64,000 bases of DNA from Sulfurimonas sp. (GTDB lineage: Bacteria; Campylobacterota; Campylobacteria; Campylobacterales; Sulfurimonadaceae), in contig NZ_CP093397.1 of assembly GCF_029027585.1 (NCBI RefSeq), forward strand, positions 2,283,405 through 2,347,404. Reading direction: 5' to 3'. Each line of letters starts with the position of its first letter. The first letter of the stretch is position 1. A program made the translations under genes and the position numbers. Shown here one piece after another: positions 14,011 to 25,365 of this stretch. The notes below the pieces were generated by a model. That model searched no databases and was not told the origin of the DNA. It saw only the letters and a list, made by a program, of their open reading frames with translations.

Positions 14011-17000
14011 ATGAGCGTACAACCTTTCACACATTTGCATCTACACACAGAGTATTCTCTTCTTGATGGAGCGAACAAACTTTCAAACTTAGTACCACGC
14101 CTAAAAGAGCTTGGAATGACTTCTGTTGCTATGACTGACCATGGAAATATGTTTGGTGCCATAGACTTTTATCAGCAGATGAAAGCAGCTGGAATAAAGC
14201 CTATCATAGGCATGGAAGGTTACATACATAACGGGGAAACTCTAAACGACAAAAGTACAAGACAGCGTTTTCATATTTGTCTTTTTGCTAAAAATCAAAA
14301 GGGTTATGAAAACCTTATGTATCTCTCTTCAAAGGCTTATATAGAAGGAATGTACTACTTTCCTCGTATAAATAAAAAAGAGTTAGCACTTCACAGTGAG
14401 GGTTTGATTTGTACTTCTGCTTGTCTTCAAGGTGAGGTAAACTGGCATCTAAACCTTGCAAATGAAAAAAATGTAAGAAATGGAGCCTTAGGTTATGATG
14501 GAGCAAAAGCTGTTGCATTAGAATATAAAGAGATTTTTGGAGATGATTTTTACCTTGAACTTATGCGTCATGGTATTGGTGACCAACTTTTTATTGATAA
14601 CAATATTTTGAAAATCGCACAAGAAACAAATATTAAAATAATAGCTACAAATGATACGCATTACACTTTTCCAGGCGATGCACAGTATCATGAAGCATTT
14701 ATGTGTATAGGTATGAATAAACTATATGATGACCCAAATCGTATGCGTCATTCTGTTCATGAGTTTTACTTAAAATCACCTGAGCAAATGGCTAGAATTT
14801 TTGCAGATATTCCTGAAGCCATAGCAAACACTCAGGAGATAGTTGAAAAATGTAACTTAGAGCTAAAGTTAGGTGACCCGATTCCTCCAAATTTTAAATT
14901 TACTCCAGAGTATGCTACGAAGGATGGCTTAGAAATAAATCACACAGATGATGAACCGTTAAGTCCAGATGCCTCACAAGAAGAAAAAAAGCTTTGGTTT
15001 AGTGCCATAGATAAAAATGACGCGGAGTATTTTACTTATAGATGCAAGGTTGGGTTAGAAGAACGACTAAAGCATGTAGCAGAGGAAAAACACGAAGAGT
15101 ATAGAGAACGCTTAGAGTTTGAAATGGAGATTATAAACTCTATGAAATTCCCTGGCTATATGCTTATTGTTTGGGATTTTGTAAAGGTGGCAAAAGAAAA
15201 AGGCATCGCTGTTGGTCCAGGGCGTGGTTCAGCGGCTGGTAGTTTAGTAGCATATTCATTAGACATAACTGATATAGACCCTATGAAGTATGACTTACTT
15301 TTTGAGCGTTTTTTAAATCCTGAACGAGTATCGATGCCAGATATTGACATGGACTTTATGCAGGCTAGACGAGGGGAAGTAATAGATTATGTTGTACAAA
15401 AATATGGTAGAAATCAAGTAGCTCAAATCATAACCTTTGGTTCACTCTTAGCAAAAGGGGTTTTACGAGATGTTGCAAGAGTTTTAGATATGCCACTTTC
15501 TCAAGCCGATAAAATGGCAAAACTTATTCCTGATGAGCTTGGAATAACTTTAAATGGAAAGATGAAAAAAGGTGAGTTTATAGATGGAGCTTTTCAAAAA
15601 GAGCCTAAGATACAAGAACTCTTAAAAGAAGATGCAAATGCCGCGAGAGTTTGGGAGTTTGCTAAAAAGCTTGAAGGTTTAAAAAGAAATGCAGGAATTC
15701 ATGCTGCTGGTGTTGTTATTTCAAATGAAGAATTATGGAAAAAAACACCTATTTATAAACCTTCAGGAGAAGATACTTTTGTTACTCAGTATTCACTAAA
15801 TTATCTTGAAGATGTTGATTTAATCAAGTTTGACTTTCTTGGTTTAAAAACTCTTGATGTAATAGACAATGCAAAAAAACTTATAAAAAGAAGATATGAC
15901 AAAACGGTAGACTGGCATAAAATAGATGAAAATGATGAAAAAGTATATGAAGTTATTCGTGGTGGAGATACAGTAGGAATGTTTCAAATAGAGTCTTCTG
16001 GTATGCAAGATTTGAACAAACGACTTAAACCTGATAGTTTTGAGGATTTAATTGCCGTACTTGCACTTTATAGACCTGGTCCTATGGAGTCTGGGATGCT
16101 TGATAGTTTTGTTGAGCGTAAACATGGTCGTGAGAAAATTGAATATACTTTTGATATTATGGAACCCATTCTTAAAAATACTTATGGGGTCATTGTTTAC
16201 CAAGAACAAGTTATGCAAATTGTTCAAAATGTTGGTGGATTTAGCCTTGGATATTCAGATATTATCCGTCGTGCTATGGGTAAGAAAAAAGATATGGCAA
16301 CATATAATGCAGAGTTTAGTGAAGGTGCTGCAAAACAAGGACACCCCTACGATGAGGCATCTAAGCTTTTTGACCTTATTGAAAAGTTTGCAGGATATGG
16401 TTTTAATAAATCTCACTCAGCAGCTTATGCTATGGTTACTTTTCAAACGGCATGGTTAAAAACTTACTATCCAAATGAGTTTATGGCAGCACTTTTGACA
16501 TCTGATAAAGATAATATGGACAAAGTAGTTCGCTATATTGATGAAGTTAAGAGAATGGGCATAGAACTTTCTCCTCCTGATGTTAATGATTCTTATTTAG
16601 AGTTTTCAGCTATTACAAAAAATGATAAAGAGATTATTTTATTTGGTTTGGGCGCGATTAAAGGAGTCGGTGGTTCGGCTGTTGAGTCCATTATTCAAAC
16701 TCGAGAAGAAGATGGAGAGTTCACTTCAATGGAGAACTTTGTAAATAGAATAGACCCATCAAAAGTAAATAAGCGCTTTATAGAATCAAGTATAAAATCA
16801 GGTGGCTTTGATAGATTCGGATTTTCGAGAAAAGCACTTCTTGACCAATTAGAACTCATAGTAGATACAGCTAAAGACGCATCTACTGCTAAAAAGAATG
16901 CAGTTGGAAGTTTGTTTGGAGATGATGAGGAAATAACTACTGTAAAACTCTCTCTTGTTAACTCAGATGAGTATGAGTTAAAAGAAATTTTAGAGTTTGA

Positions 17001-17616
17001 AAAAGACACTTTAGGATTTTATGTTTCAGGACATCCTCTTGATGAGTATAGAGAAAAACTTGATGAGCTAAACTACTCTCTTTCTTCAGAACTAGAAACC
17101 ATTAAAGATGGCTCTTTTGCTATATTTATAGGGAAAGTTGAAGATATTCAAAATAAGATTTCTAAAAAAGGAAATCAGTTTGGCATAGTAAACCTGATGG
17201 ACTTTCATGGGAACATAGAGATAATGCTTTTTAGCGATAAGTTGGAACAACTAAGAGAGATGAACCTTGATGAACCTGTTGCTTTTAAAGTTAAAATCAC
17301 TCATACCGAGATGTTTACACGCATAGGTGTTACTAAAATTATGACACTCAGAGATGCAAAAAAAGAGTGTAAAAAAGTAAAAACAGAGGTAAGAGAAGCC
17401 CCTCCTGAAGCAATAAACTTGGCTGTAAAGTTAGACAGTGATACAAATGTTTTAGATGATTTATATAGACTCATAAGACAAAATCCAGGTAGAAGACCTC
17501 TCAAACTAACAATAATCTCAAAACTTCAAAATGTTGTAATAGAATCAGCCATAAGAGTAGATACTAATATTATAATGGCTTTAGAGGGTAATGAGGCTGT
17601 GGATATTTTAAGGTAA
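14011..17616 (+). CDS. dnaE: DNA polymerase III alpha subunit
   Basis: 1201 aa, full length. The replicative polymerase catalytic subunit. The N-terminal PHP domain starts TFTHLHLHTEYSLLDGA-like (FTHLHLHTEYSLLDGANK) and includes MTDHGNMFGAIDFYQ. Polymerase core motifs are GPGRGSAAGSLVAY and MPDIDMDF with the catalytic aspartates, then KFDFLGLKTLDVI, IYRPGPM-like ALYRPGPMESGM and GYGFNKSHSAAYA. An OB-fold follows near residues 1030-1110. It sits alone between the element graveyard and the purine genes. Nothing unusual was seen. Confidence 0.97.
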   Translation: MSVQPFTHLHLHTEYSLLDGANKLSNLVPRLKELGMTSVAMTDHGNMFGAIDFYQQMKAAGIKPIIGMEGYIHNGETLNDKSTRQRFHICLFAKNQKGYENLMYLSSKAYIEGMYYFPRINKKELALHSEGLICTSACLQGEVNWHLNLANEKNVRNGALGYDGAKAVALEYKEIFGDDFYLELMRHGIGDQLFIDNNILKIAQETNIKIIATNDTHYTFPGDAQYHEAFMCIGMNKLYDDPNRMRHSVHEFYLKSPEQMARIFADIPEAIANTQEIVEKCNLELKLGDPIPPNFKFTPEYATKDGLEINHTDDEPLSPDASQEEKKLWFSAIDKNDAEYFTYRCKVGLEERLKHVAEEKHEEYRERLEFEMEIINSMKFPGYMLIVWDFVKVAKEKGIAVGPGRGSAAGSLVAYSLDITDIDPMKYDLLFERFLNPERVSMPDIDMDFMQARRGEVIDYVVQKYGRNQVAQIITFGSLLAKGVLRDVARVLDMPLSQADKMAKLIPDELGITLNGKMKKGEFIDGAFQKEPKIQELLKEDANAARVWEFAKKLEGLKRNAGIHAAGVVISNEELWKKTPIYKPSGEDTFVTQYSLNYLEDVDLIKFDFLGLKTLDVIDNAKKLIKRRYDKTVDWHKIDENDEKVYEVIRGGDTVGMFQIESSGMQDLNKRLKPDSFEDLIAVLALYRPGPMESGMLDSFVERKHGREKIEYTFDIMEPILKNTYGVIVYQEQVMQIVQNVGGFSLGYSDIIRRAMGKKKDMATYNAEFSEGAAKQGHPYDEASKLFDLIEKFAGYGFNKSHSAAYAMVTFQTAWLKTYYPNEFMAALLTSDKDNMDKVVRYIDEVKRMGIELSPPDVNDSYLEFSAITKNDKEIILFGLGAIKGVGGSAVESIIQTREEDGEFTSMENFVNRIDPSKVNKRFIESSIKSGGFDRFGFSRKALLDQLELIVDTAKDASTAKKNAVGSLFGDDEEITTVKLSLVNSDEYELKEILEFEKDTLGFYVSGHPLDEYREKLDELNYSLSSELETIKDGSFAIFIGKVEDIQNKISKKGNQFGIVNLMDFHGNIEIMLFSDKLEQLREMNLDEPVAFKVKITHTEMFTRIGVTKIMTLRDAKKECKKVKTEVREAPPEAINLAVKLDSDTNVLDDLYRLIRQNPGRRPLKLTIISKLQNVVIESAIRVDTNIIMALEGNEAVDILR

Positions 17617-17672
17617 CTATAGTTGATGCAAGCTAATAAAAATACTTTACATATGATTAGGATAAAACAAAA

Positions 17673-19301
17673 ATGATAATAAAAGCTAATTATATAGATA
17701 TAAATAGTCGAATTATTTTTCCGGCTTGTGTTGAGATAGAAAATACAAAAATTGTTTCAGTCACTAAAGTCAAAGAATCCTTTTCAACTTTTATACTCCC
17801 TGGATTTATTGACGCTCATATTCATATAGAAAGTTCAATGCTAATTCCATCTGAATTCGCAAGACTTGCTGTTAGACATGGAACTGTTGGAACTGTCTCA
17901 GATCCACATGAGATTGCAAATGTATTGGGTATTGAGGGTGTTGAGTTTATGCTCCAAAATGCTAATAATGTAAACTTTCACTTCAATTTTGGTGTATCTC
18001 CATGCGTGCCTGCTACTCTTTTTGAAACTAGTGGTGCTACACTCGATATAACTTCAGTTAAGCAATTACTTAAAAATCCAAAATTAAATCATTTAGCAGA
18101 GGTTATGGCATTCCCAAGTGTTGTAAAGAATGAGCCAGAGATAATGGCAAAAATCAAAGCAGCAAAAGAGTTGAATATTCCTATAGATGGTCATGCTCCT
18201 TTTTTAAGTGGTGATGATTTGAAAAAGTATATAGATGCTGGTATATCTACAGATCATGAAGCTAGTAGTTATGATGAAGCTAAAGAAAAACTCTCGCTTG
18301 GAATGAAAATACTTATACGAGAGGGTTCTGCTGCAAAAAATTATGAGGCTTTATCTCCACTTATAAAATCTTACTCTAATAGACTGATGTTTTGTTCAGA
18401 TGATAAACATCCAAATGATCTCTTAGATGGGCATATAAACTCATTAGTCGTGCGAAGCATAGCACATGGTTATGACCTCTTCGATGTTTTAAAAATTGCT
18501 TGTATTAACCCAAAAGAACATTATAAGCTAGATATTGGAGGCTTGGAAATTGGAAAAAATGCTGATTTTATAGAGGTAAAGGATTTGGAGAGTTTTGAAG
18601 TTGTGCGAACTTATATTAATGGTGAAGTTGTATATGAAAACTCAAAAACTCTTATAGATTCCATTAGAGTCGAACCTATAAATAATTTTCATGCACAAAA
18701 ATCTAAAGCTACAGATTTCATATTTGAATCTGGGTGTGATGAGATAGAGGTTATTCAAGTTATAGACCATGAACTATTTACAAAAGAGAAAAAGTATCAT
18801 ACGCATGAATATGGAAATTTTAATGTAGATATTGATGAAGATATATTAAAGATAGCAGTCATAAATCGTTATGAAGTGAGCACACCAGCTATTGGCTTTG
18901 TGAATGGATTTGATTTTAAAAAAGGTGCCATTGCTTCATCTGTTGCCCATGATTCTCATAATATCATAGTTGTTGGGTGTAGTGAGGAAGAGATGTCTAA
19001 AGCAGTTAATTTACTTGTGGCATCAAAGGGTGGGATTAGTATTGTTAATGGTGATGAAAGTATGCATCTTGGACTTGAAATAGCTGGAATTATGAGCAAT
19101 CATGATGCATTTGAAGTTGCTAAAAAGTATGAAGAACTTGATTCATTTGTAAAAAACTCTCTTGGTTCAACTCTATCTGCACCATTTATGACACTTTCAT
19201 TTATGGCACTTTTAGTTATTCCAGAAATTAAACTAAGCGATAAAGGACTTTTTGATGGTAGAGAATTTCACTTTATACCAACTTGTTCAAAAGGAGCATA
19301 A
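17673..19301 (+). CDS. ade: Adenine deaminase
   Basis: 542 aa, the usual length for the Ade family of amidohydrolases. Converts adenine to hypoxanthine and ammonia using a dinuclear metal centre. Motifs: PGFIDAHIHIESSMLIPSEF with metal-binding histidines, GTVSDPHEIANVLG, IPIDGHAPFLSG and FCSDDKHPNDLL. The C-terminal half holds the typical VAHDSHNIIVVG and GDESMHLGLEIAGIMS. It is followed two bases after its stop by a purine permease, so import and deamination of purines are coupled. Confidence 0.95.
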   Translation: MIIKANYIDINSRIIFPACVEIENTKIVSVTKVKESFSTFILPGFIDAHIHIESSMLIPSEFARLAVRHGTVGTVSDPHEIANVLGIEGVEFMLQNANNVNFHFNFGVSPCVPATLFETSGATLDITSVKQLLKNPKLNHLAEVMAFPSVVKNEPEIMAKIKAAKELNIPIDGHAPFLSGDDLKKYIDAGISTDHEASSYDEAKEKLSLGMKILIREGSAAKNYEALSPLIKSYSNRLMFCSDDKHPNDLLDGHINSLVVRSIAHGYDLFDVLKIACINPKEHYKLDIGGLEIGKNADFIEVKDLESFEVVRTYINGEVVYENSKTLIDSIRVEPINNFHAQKSKATDFIFESGCDEIEVIQVIDHELFTKEKKYHTHEYGNFNVDIDEDILKIAVINRYEVSTPAIGFVNGFDFKKGAIASSVAHDSHNIIVVGCSEEEMSKAVNLLVASKGGISIVNGDESMHLGLEIAGIMSNHDAFEVAKKYEELDSFVKNSLGSTLSAPFMTLSFMALLVIPEIKLSDKGLFDGREFHFIPTCSKGA

Positions 19302-19303
19302 TT

Positions 19304-20588
19304 ATGAACCTATTTAAACTAAAAGAGAATAATACTGATATTAAAACAGAGATAACAGCAGGAACAACTACTTTTATGGCAATGTTATATATCATACCAG
19401 TAAATGCTTCTATACTTAGTGCTTCAGGTATGCCTTATGATGCTCTCGTAACAGCAACTATATTTATGACTATCTTTGCGTCTATATTAAATGGTTTTTA
19501 CTCAAATACACCAATAGCGATGAGTGTGGGAATGGGTTTGAATGCTTACTTTAGTTTTGGACTTGTACAAGGTATGGGTATCCCATGGCAGAGTGCTTTA
19601 GGTGTAGTCTTTATCTCAGGTATTTTATATATTATCATAAGTGTCACACCTATTCGTAGGTGGCTAATAGAGACTATACCTATGGATATAAAAAGGGCTG
19701 TAATAGCTGGTATTGGTGCTTTTATTGCTTTTATTGGGCTTGAACAAACTAAAATTATTGTAGATTCTACAGCAACGCTTGTAACACTTGGAAATCTTTA
19801 CGATGCTCAAGTTTTACTTGCTCTACTTGGTTTAGTCCTAGCTATCTTTTTTACAGTTAAAAAGTTTAAGGGTGCTTTTATGCTCTCTATCGTTTTAACA
19901 ACTGCTGTTGCTTGGATGCTAGGCATACAAGAACTTCCAAAAGAGATATTCTCAATGCCAGCATCTATGGCACCTATCGCTTTTGAGTTAGATATCATGT
20001 CTGCATTGACACTATCAATGGTCCCAATAATCCTAATATTTTTAGTATCTGATTTATTTGATACTCTTGGTACACTTGTAGGTGTCGGTATGAGAGCAAA
20101 TCTTTTTGAGGGTAAAAAATCAGTTCCTCTACAAAAAACTATAGAAGCAGATGCAATTTCAACAATGATTAGTGGTCTTGCTGGAGTAACTAGCACAACT
20201 TCATTTATAGAGAGTGCTGTAGGCGTTGAAGAAGGTGGACGAACTGGACTTAGTGCCATTGTTTGTAGGTTTGTTGTTTATACTGCCTTTGTTTTTACTT
20301 CCATTTTTTCAATCTATTCCATCAAATGCGATATATCCTATCTTGATTGTTATCGGTATTATGATGTTTGAAGAACTTAAAAACATAGACTACAAAAATA
20401 AAGCCATAAAATATAGTACATTTTTCATAGTTATGGGAATGCCACTAACATACTCCATAACAGATGGTTTACTACTTGGTGCTTTAGTATATGCTTTTGT
20501 AACCATAATAGAGGGTAAAATTAAAGAGATTTCTCCTGCTATGGGTATATTGGCTATAGTTGGTATCTTTGTATTTTTTGTATTGTAG
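19304..20588 (+). pseudogene. NCS2-family purine (adenine/guanine/hypoxanthine) permease, frameshifted
   Basis: Inner-membrane purine/H+ symporter of the AzgA/PbuG branch. The first frame gives TEITAGTTTFMAMLYIIPVNA, the signature DLFDTLGTLVGVG and TTSFIESAVGVEEGGRTGLSAIV, then runs off into an early stop at 20371. The next frame resumes GLLFILPLFLLPFFQSIPSNA and PILIVIGIMMFEELKNIDY to 20588. One extra T in the run at 20262-20264 explains the switch; joined, it is about 427 aa, normal for the family. Start chosen at ATG 19304 with AAGGAG upstream. Two bases after ade, so part of a salvage operon. Confidence 0.85.
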
Positions 20589-20674
20589 ATGCAATAGTTG
20601 CATTTTTATATCAGAAAAAAGCACCGCCAATTATGATAAAATCAACTTGAAAATTAATTAGGATTGGTATAAGA

Positions 20675-21933
20675 ATGAACAAAGAAGATTTTAACGAAGG
20701 ACTTTTAGGATTTTTAGATGCATCTCCTACTCCTTTTCATGCAACGAAAAACATGTCACAGATGTTTGAAAATGCTGGGTTTATAAAACTTTTAGAAGAG
20801 AAAAAGTGGGAACTTAAAAAGGTGAAAAGTATTTTGTAACTCGTAATGATTCTAGTATTATTGCTTTTACATATCCAGATGCCAGTGATTATACTATGGT
20901 TGGAACTCATACGGATTCACCGAATGTAAAACTAAAACCAAATCCTGTGATAAAAGAGCATGGAGTTGTGAAGTTTGGAGTGGAGTCTTATGGAGGTTTA
21001 CTTTTAAATCCTTGGTTTGATAGAGATTTGTCTATTGCAGGGCGTGTTTCATATTTGAACTCAAAAGATGAAATAAAAGATGCACTTATCGATGTGAAAA
21101 AAGCTATCGCAATTATCCCGTCTTTAGCGATTCATCTTGATGATAAAGCTAACAAAGAAAGAACTGTAAATAAACAAACAGATATTTGTCCTATCTTAAG
21201 TACAAATGATGATTTTGAGTTTGAGGAGTTTTTAAAATGGCAACTCTCAAAGTTGGATATTTTAGATGTAAAAGAACTTTACGCAAATGAACTTAGTTTT
21301 TATGATACTCAAAAAGCTTCTTATGTGGGTTTAAACAATGATTTTATAGCTAGTGCAAGATTAGATAATCTTCTTAGTTGTTATGTTGGAATGTTAAGTA
21401 TTTGTAGTGTAGATGCAACTGAACCTATGCTTTTTATTGCAAGTGACCATGAAGAAGTTGGCAGCGAATCTACAAGTGGAGCAGGGGGTAGTTTTTTAGA
21501 AAATACTCTAAAGCGAATGTTTGGCGACTATGATGAATATATGAAAATGTTAAGAACTTCATTGATGATTTCGTGTGATAATGCCCATGCTATTCACCCA
21601 AATTATGCATCTAAACATGACTCAAATCATGCTCCAAAAATTAACAAAGGTGTAGTTATAAAAGTAAATGCAAATCAAAGATACGCATCTAACTCTAAAA
21701 CTATTTCAAAGTTTATGAAAGTGGCAAACTCTATCGACGAACCTTTACAAGAGTTTGTAACTCGTAGTGATATGGGTTGTGGTTCTACCATAGGTCCAAT
21801 AACTGCAACTAGACTCGGTATTGATACTCTTGATGTTGGGCTTCCTACTTTTGCGATGCATTCTATAAGAGAGTTAGCGGGAAGCGATGACGCTCATTCT
21901 CTTTATAAAATTTTAGTTAATTTTGGAGTATAG
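20675..21933 (+). pseudogene. M18-family aminopeptidase (aspartyl aminopeptidase type), frameshifted
   Basis: Zinc metallopeptidase removing N-terminal acidic residues in the cytoplasm. The start frame reads MNKEDFNEGLLGFLDASPTP and FHATKNM, then stops at 20836-20838 after KKVKSIL. One A added to the run at 20816-20820 gives GEKYFVTRNDSSIIAFTYPD, joining the long frame. Metal and catalytic residues are in place there: VGTHTDSPNVKLKPNP, DHEEVGSESTSGA, DNAHAIHPNY and AMHSIRELAG. Restored length is about 419 aa. Codon use matches neighbours and the catalytic part is intact, so a base-call error is likely. Confidence 0.85.
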
Positions 21934-21939
21934 ACAATT

Positions 21940-22928
21940 ATGTCAAATCAAGCAGTAACACCACAAGAGTTAAACCTTTTAATAGAACAAACTTACAAGG
22001 TTGAAAAAGAGTTTAATGAACTAAAAGCTTCTTATGCTCATTTACAAGATACTGTTGAAAAAGTTGTTGAGTTCTTGCCAAATGCAATCTGGATTGTAAA
22101 TCATGACAATACTGTATTTTTACAAAACTCAAAAGCTAGAGATTTGTGGGAGTTGTTAAAACTTTTAGAGTTTAAAGATGATGATTATGAGATAAAGTTT
22201 AACTCCTTGTCTTATCTTGTAAAAAGTTCAAATTATAAAGAAAAAATGATGTTCAGTGTTATCGATATAACTGAACAAAAACGAAAAGAAAACCTTGCGA
22301 CAATGGGACAGATGGCAGCGCATCTTTCCCATGAGATAAGAAATCCTATAGGTTCTATTTCTTTGCTTAGTTCAACTCTTAAAAAGCGTGTTATTCCTGA
22401 AAATATCCCAATAGTAGAAGAGATACAAAAGTCCGTTTATCGCATAGACAGAATTATAAAAGCAACGCTTATGTTTAGTAAGGGTGTAGAAGTTGCAAAG
22501 TCATCATTTATGTGGAGTGATTTAAAAATTCTATTGATATGTCCATTGGCTATTATGGCTATTCTAAAGAAATCTCTTTTATTTTTCCTCAAGATGATTT
22601 TAAAATAAGTGCCGATAAAGACCTTTTAGAGATGCTGTTTTCTAACTTTATCGCAAATGCCATAGATGCTATTGAACTTGATGATAATGAAGATGGTGTT
22701 ATTGAGATTATTTATAAATGTGATAAGAAGTATCATGTTTTTCATATTTATGACACAGGCGTCGATATAGAGAGTGAACAAGATTTATTTGAAGCTTTTA
22801 AAAGTACAAAAGTAAAAGGCAATGGTTTAGGTTTGACACTTTGTAGGCAGATTGCTGAGGCACATAATGGCTCTGTAAATATTTTAAAAAGCCAAAGAAA
22901 ATGTTTTGAGATAAAAATCTCTATATAA
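21940..22928 (+). pseudogene. flgS: FlgS-like sensor histidine kinase, frameshifted
   Basis: Cytoplasmic histidine kinase. The N-terminus LIEQTYKVEKEFNELKASY and VEKVVEFLPNAIWIV closely recalls Campylobacter FlgS, which with FlgR switches on sigma-54 flagellar genes. The phospho-acceptor region is MGQMAAHLSHEIRNPIGSIS. The frame breaks at an A5 run (22524-22528); one more A gives DLKNSIDMSIGYYGYSKE and leads into the ATPase domain with NFIANAIDAIE (N box) and KGNGLGLTLCRQIAEAH (G2 box). Joined, about 329 aa. It is six bases after the peptidase. No FlgR is nearby, so the symbol rests on resemblance. Confidence 0.7.
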
Positions 22929-22992
22929 TATTTGATTAAGGTTGGTATAAAAATTGCTTTTGTTCAATATAATTTATTTAAGGGTTTTATGA

Positions 22993-23349
22993 ATGTCAAT
23001 AAACCATAAAGATATAACATCTCTTTTAGAGTTTGTAAAAATAGATAGGTTCTATGTCGTTTGCCACTTTAGATGCAAGGTTACAAATAAAACTATTATT
23101 TCTACTGTTCCATTTGAGCCATACGATGGAAAGATAGAAATCTCTTGGCAAGATGTTTTAATGCATCCCATTGACTCATATAACAGGTACTATCACACTC
23201 CTATAACCATTTATAATCATGATAGTCATGATACTATTGTCCTAAAAGCTTTTGAAAAAATTTCAAAATATTTTGAATGGAGCCATAGTTACAATAGTTA
23301 TGTATATACAGCAAAAAAAGGGTTAAGTTATGAGCAAAAAGTTAGTTGA
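22993..23349 (+). CDS. Conserved-looking hypothetical protein upstream of a coupled small gene
   Basis: 118 aa, family not recognised. Soluble, mixed alpha/beta composition with many aromatic residues (RFYVVCHFRCKVTNKTIIS, FEWSHSYNSYVYTAKK); no signal peptide or membrane segment. Two cysteines sit close together (CHFRC). It overlaps the next gene by 20 bp, so the pair is probably co-translated. It follows the FlgS-like kinase by 64 bp. Function unknown. Confidence 0.6.
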   Translation: MSINHKDITSLLEFVKIDRFYVVCHFRCKVTNKTIISTVPFEPYDGKIEISWQDVLMHPIDSYNRYYHTPITIYNHDSHDTIVLKAFEKISKYFEWSHSYNSYVYTAKKGLSYEQKVS

Positions 23350-23617
23350 AGTAGAAGGAGTGACATTGCCCTTTAAATCTTATGAAGAAGATGGACTTAC
23401 TATTTATGAGTTTGATGCAAGAGAGTGTCAGCCACCAGAACCTATGGTAAATACCATTAGAGGTTTGAGTCTTTTAAAAAGTAAAACAGATAGACTTGTA
23501 GGTTTTTTCTTTCATGAGCCTTTTCCACTTTACCAAAGAATCCCACTTACTATATCGCATGAAGCAGAGGAACTAGAAGATGGAGAGTTTAAAATTACTT
23601 TTAAGATAGAGAGTTAA
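23330..23617 (+). CDS. Small hypothetical protein, overlapping its upstream neighbour
   Basis: 95 aa, family not recognised. Acidic and soluble: VEVEGVTLPFKSYEEDGLTI, then DARECQPPEPMVNTIRGL and a C-terminal beta-rich stretch EDGEFKITFKIES. CQPPEPM is a distinctive proline-rich turn with one cysteine. The ATG lies 20 bp inside the preceding gene. The 3' end overlaps the convergent histidine kinase by 17 bp. Function unknown. Confidence 0.6.
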   Translation: MSKKLVEVEGVTLPFKSYEEDGLTIYEFDARECQPPEPMVNTIRGLSLLKSKTDRLVGFFFHEPFPLYQRIPLTISHEAEELEDGEFKITFKIES

Positions 23618-25365
23618 ACACTATTGTAAACTCTGCTCCTTCTTTATTGTTTGAGGCACTAAGAACACCATCTATTGTTTGCTCAACTATCATTTTTGAC
23701 ATATAAAGTCCCATTCCTGTTCCTTTGCCTTGCTCTTTGGTTGTAAAGTATGGTTCAAAAATTCTTTCAATTATTTTTTTATCGATTCCACCTGCATTAT
23801 CACTAATAATTATCTTGTTTTTGTTTAAAAAGACAAATATTTTTCCTTGAACTATTTTTTTCTCTATCAAAGCATCTTTGGCATTTGTTATTAAGTTCAA
23901 TATAACTTGTAAAAATTCACTCTCAATAGTAGTTAATTTAAAATCTTCTCCTAAAACTTTTATAGTTATATTTGAATTATTTAGTTGAGCGGATTGAATT
24001 GAAATTGTAGTAAAAATAGCTTCTTTAACACTGAATGTCTTTTTAATTTTATCTATTCTAAAAAAGTTTCTAAAATCATCTATTGTTTTACTCATAAAGT
24101 TCATTGTTTTTGTTTGCTTAAGTATAAAAGAGTCTAAAAACTCAGCATCTATTAGCCCATCTGCATAATCATCATCTAAGTTTTGTATATGTATATTTAA
24201 AGAGTTTAAAGGTTGTCGCCATTGGTGTGCGATAGCTCCAACCATCTCTCCCATCGCAGCAAGTTTTGATTGTTCTTGCATGATTTTATCTTTTTTTATA
24301 AGTTCATTTGTTTGTTTCTTTACTTCTTCTTGAAGATAAACTTTTGTTATTATAATCCTATACAATAAAAATAGTATTATTGAGAAAATAATGAATGAAA
24401 AAAAGTTAATAAGCTTATATTGTAAAAGAATATTTATGATATGTTTTGAATCAGTATATGAAACTATATATGCTGATGTATTTTTATTTTTTATACTTTG
24501 AATAGGTAAAAATGCTAAAATTTGTGCTTTATCTTTATATACACTAAAATATGCAAATTTTTTCTGATTATTCATATTTTTTTTGATTAATTTTTTATTA
24601 GGTTTAATTATATATTCTGCTAAGTCATCTGTATCTATTTTATCTTCATTGTGTGTAGATGTAAACATATAACCATCATTTTCTATACTTTGTTTATAGT
24701 CTAAAAGTAGATATTTTTTACTCAATGTTTTAGTATTATACATATCTTTTTTTATAAGAAAGTGAGAGTATATTTTATTTACATTTGTTAAGTTATTTTG
24801 CATTACTCTAGAACTAAAAGATATCTCATAACACCCTATATATCTTTTGTTTGCATCAAAAAGAGGAAAAACATTTCTAAAAGAGTGTGCAGTTTTCCCT
24901 TGTTCAAACCCAGAACTTGCCTTGTATGTTTTGTTAGTATAAACTAAAGTGTATCTAACTTGGCTAAGATTATCTCCAAACTTATCAACTCTGTGCATTC
25001 TTAAAAATGTCGTATTATCTGGAAGTGTGAACTGAAACTGAAGAACACCTTTCATTTTCATAGCTTCATATTTTATATATAGATAATTGTAAAGAATTTT
25101 TTCTTAATTTTGCTCTTTGCTCTTCATTAGCCGTTGTCGCTTTAGACATTATATCAATAATTTTTGGATTGCGTTTGAAAAGATAATCCATGGCATTAAC
25201 ATCTATTGTGTTATGGTTTAGGGTAATGTCAAAGTTAGTTTGGAGTACTTTTAAAGCTTCATTTAGTTCATTTTTTATAAGAGTTTCACGATTAAGAGTA
25301 TTTATATAATATATTGAAAATATTAAAACAATAAAAACTAAAACAAATTTTAATTTTAGTATCAA
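23601..25365 (-). pseudogene. Membrane sensor histidine kinase with periplasmic Cache-like domain, frameshifted
   Basis: An N-terminal membrane segment (LKFVLVFIVLIFSIYYI) is followed by a periplasmic domain broken at a T6 run (25097-25102). Removing one T gives LRKILYNYLYIKYEAMKMKG leading into VLQFQFTLPDNTTFLRMHR, a stretch typical of Cache-type sensors of this group. Then come a second membrane helix (FFSFIIFSIILFLLYRIII), a coiled coil, the phospho-acceptor MVGAIAHQWRQPLNSLNIH, and ATPase boxes LNLITNAKDALIE, DNAGGID and GKGTGMGLYMSKMIVE. Joined, about 588 aa. It overlaps the REC-GGDEF gene by four bases, so the two likely form a signalling pair. Ligand unknown. Confidence 0.82.
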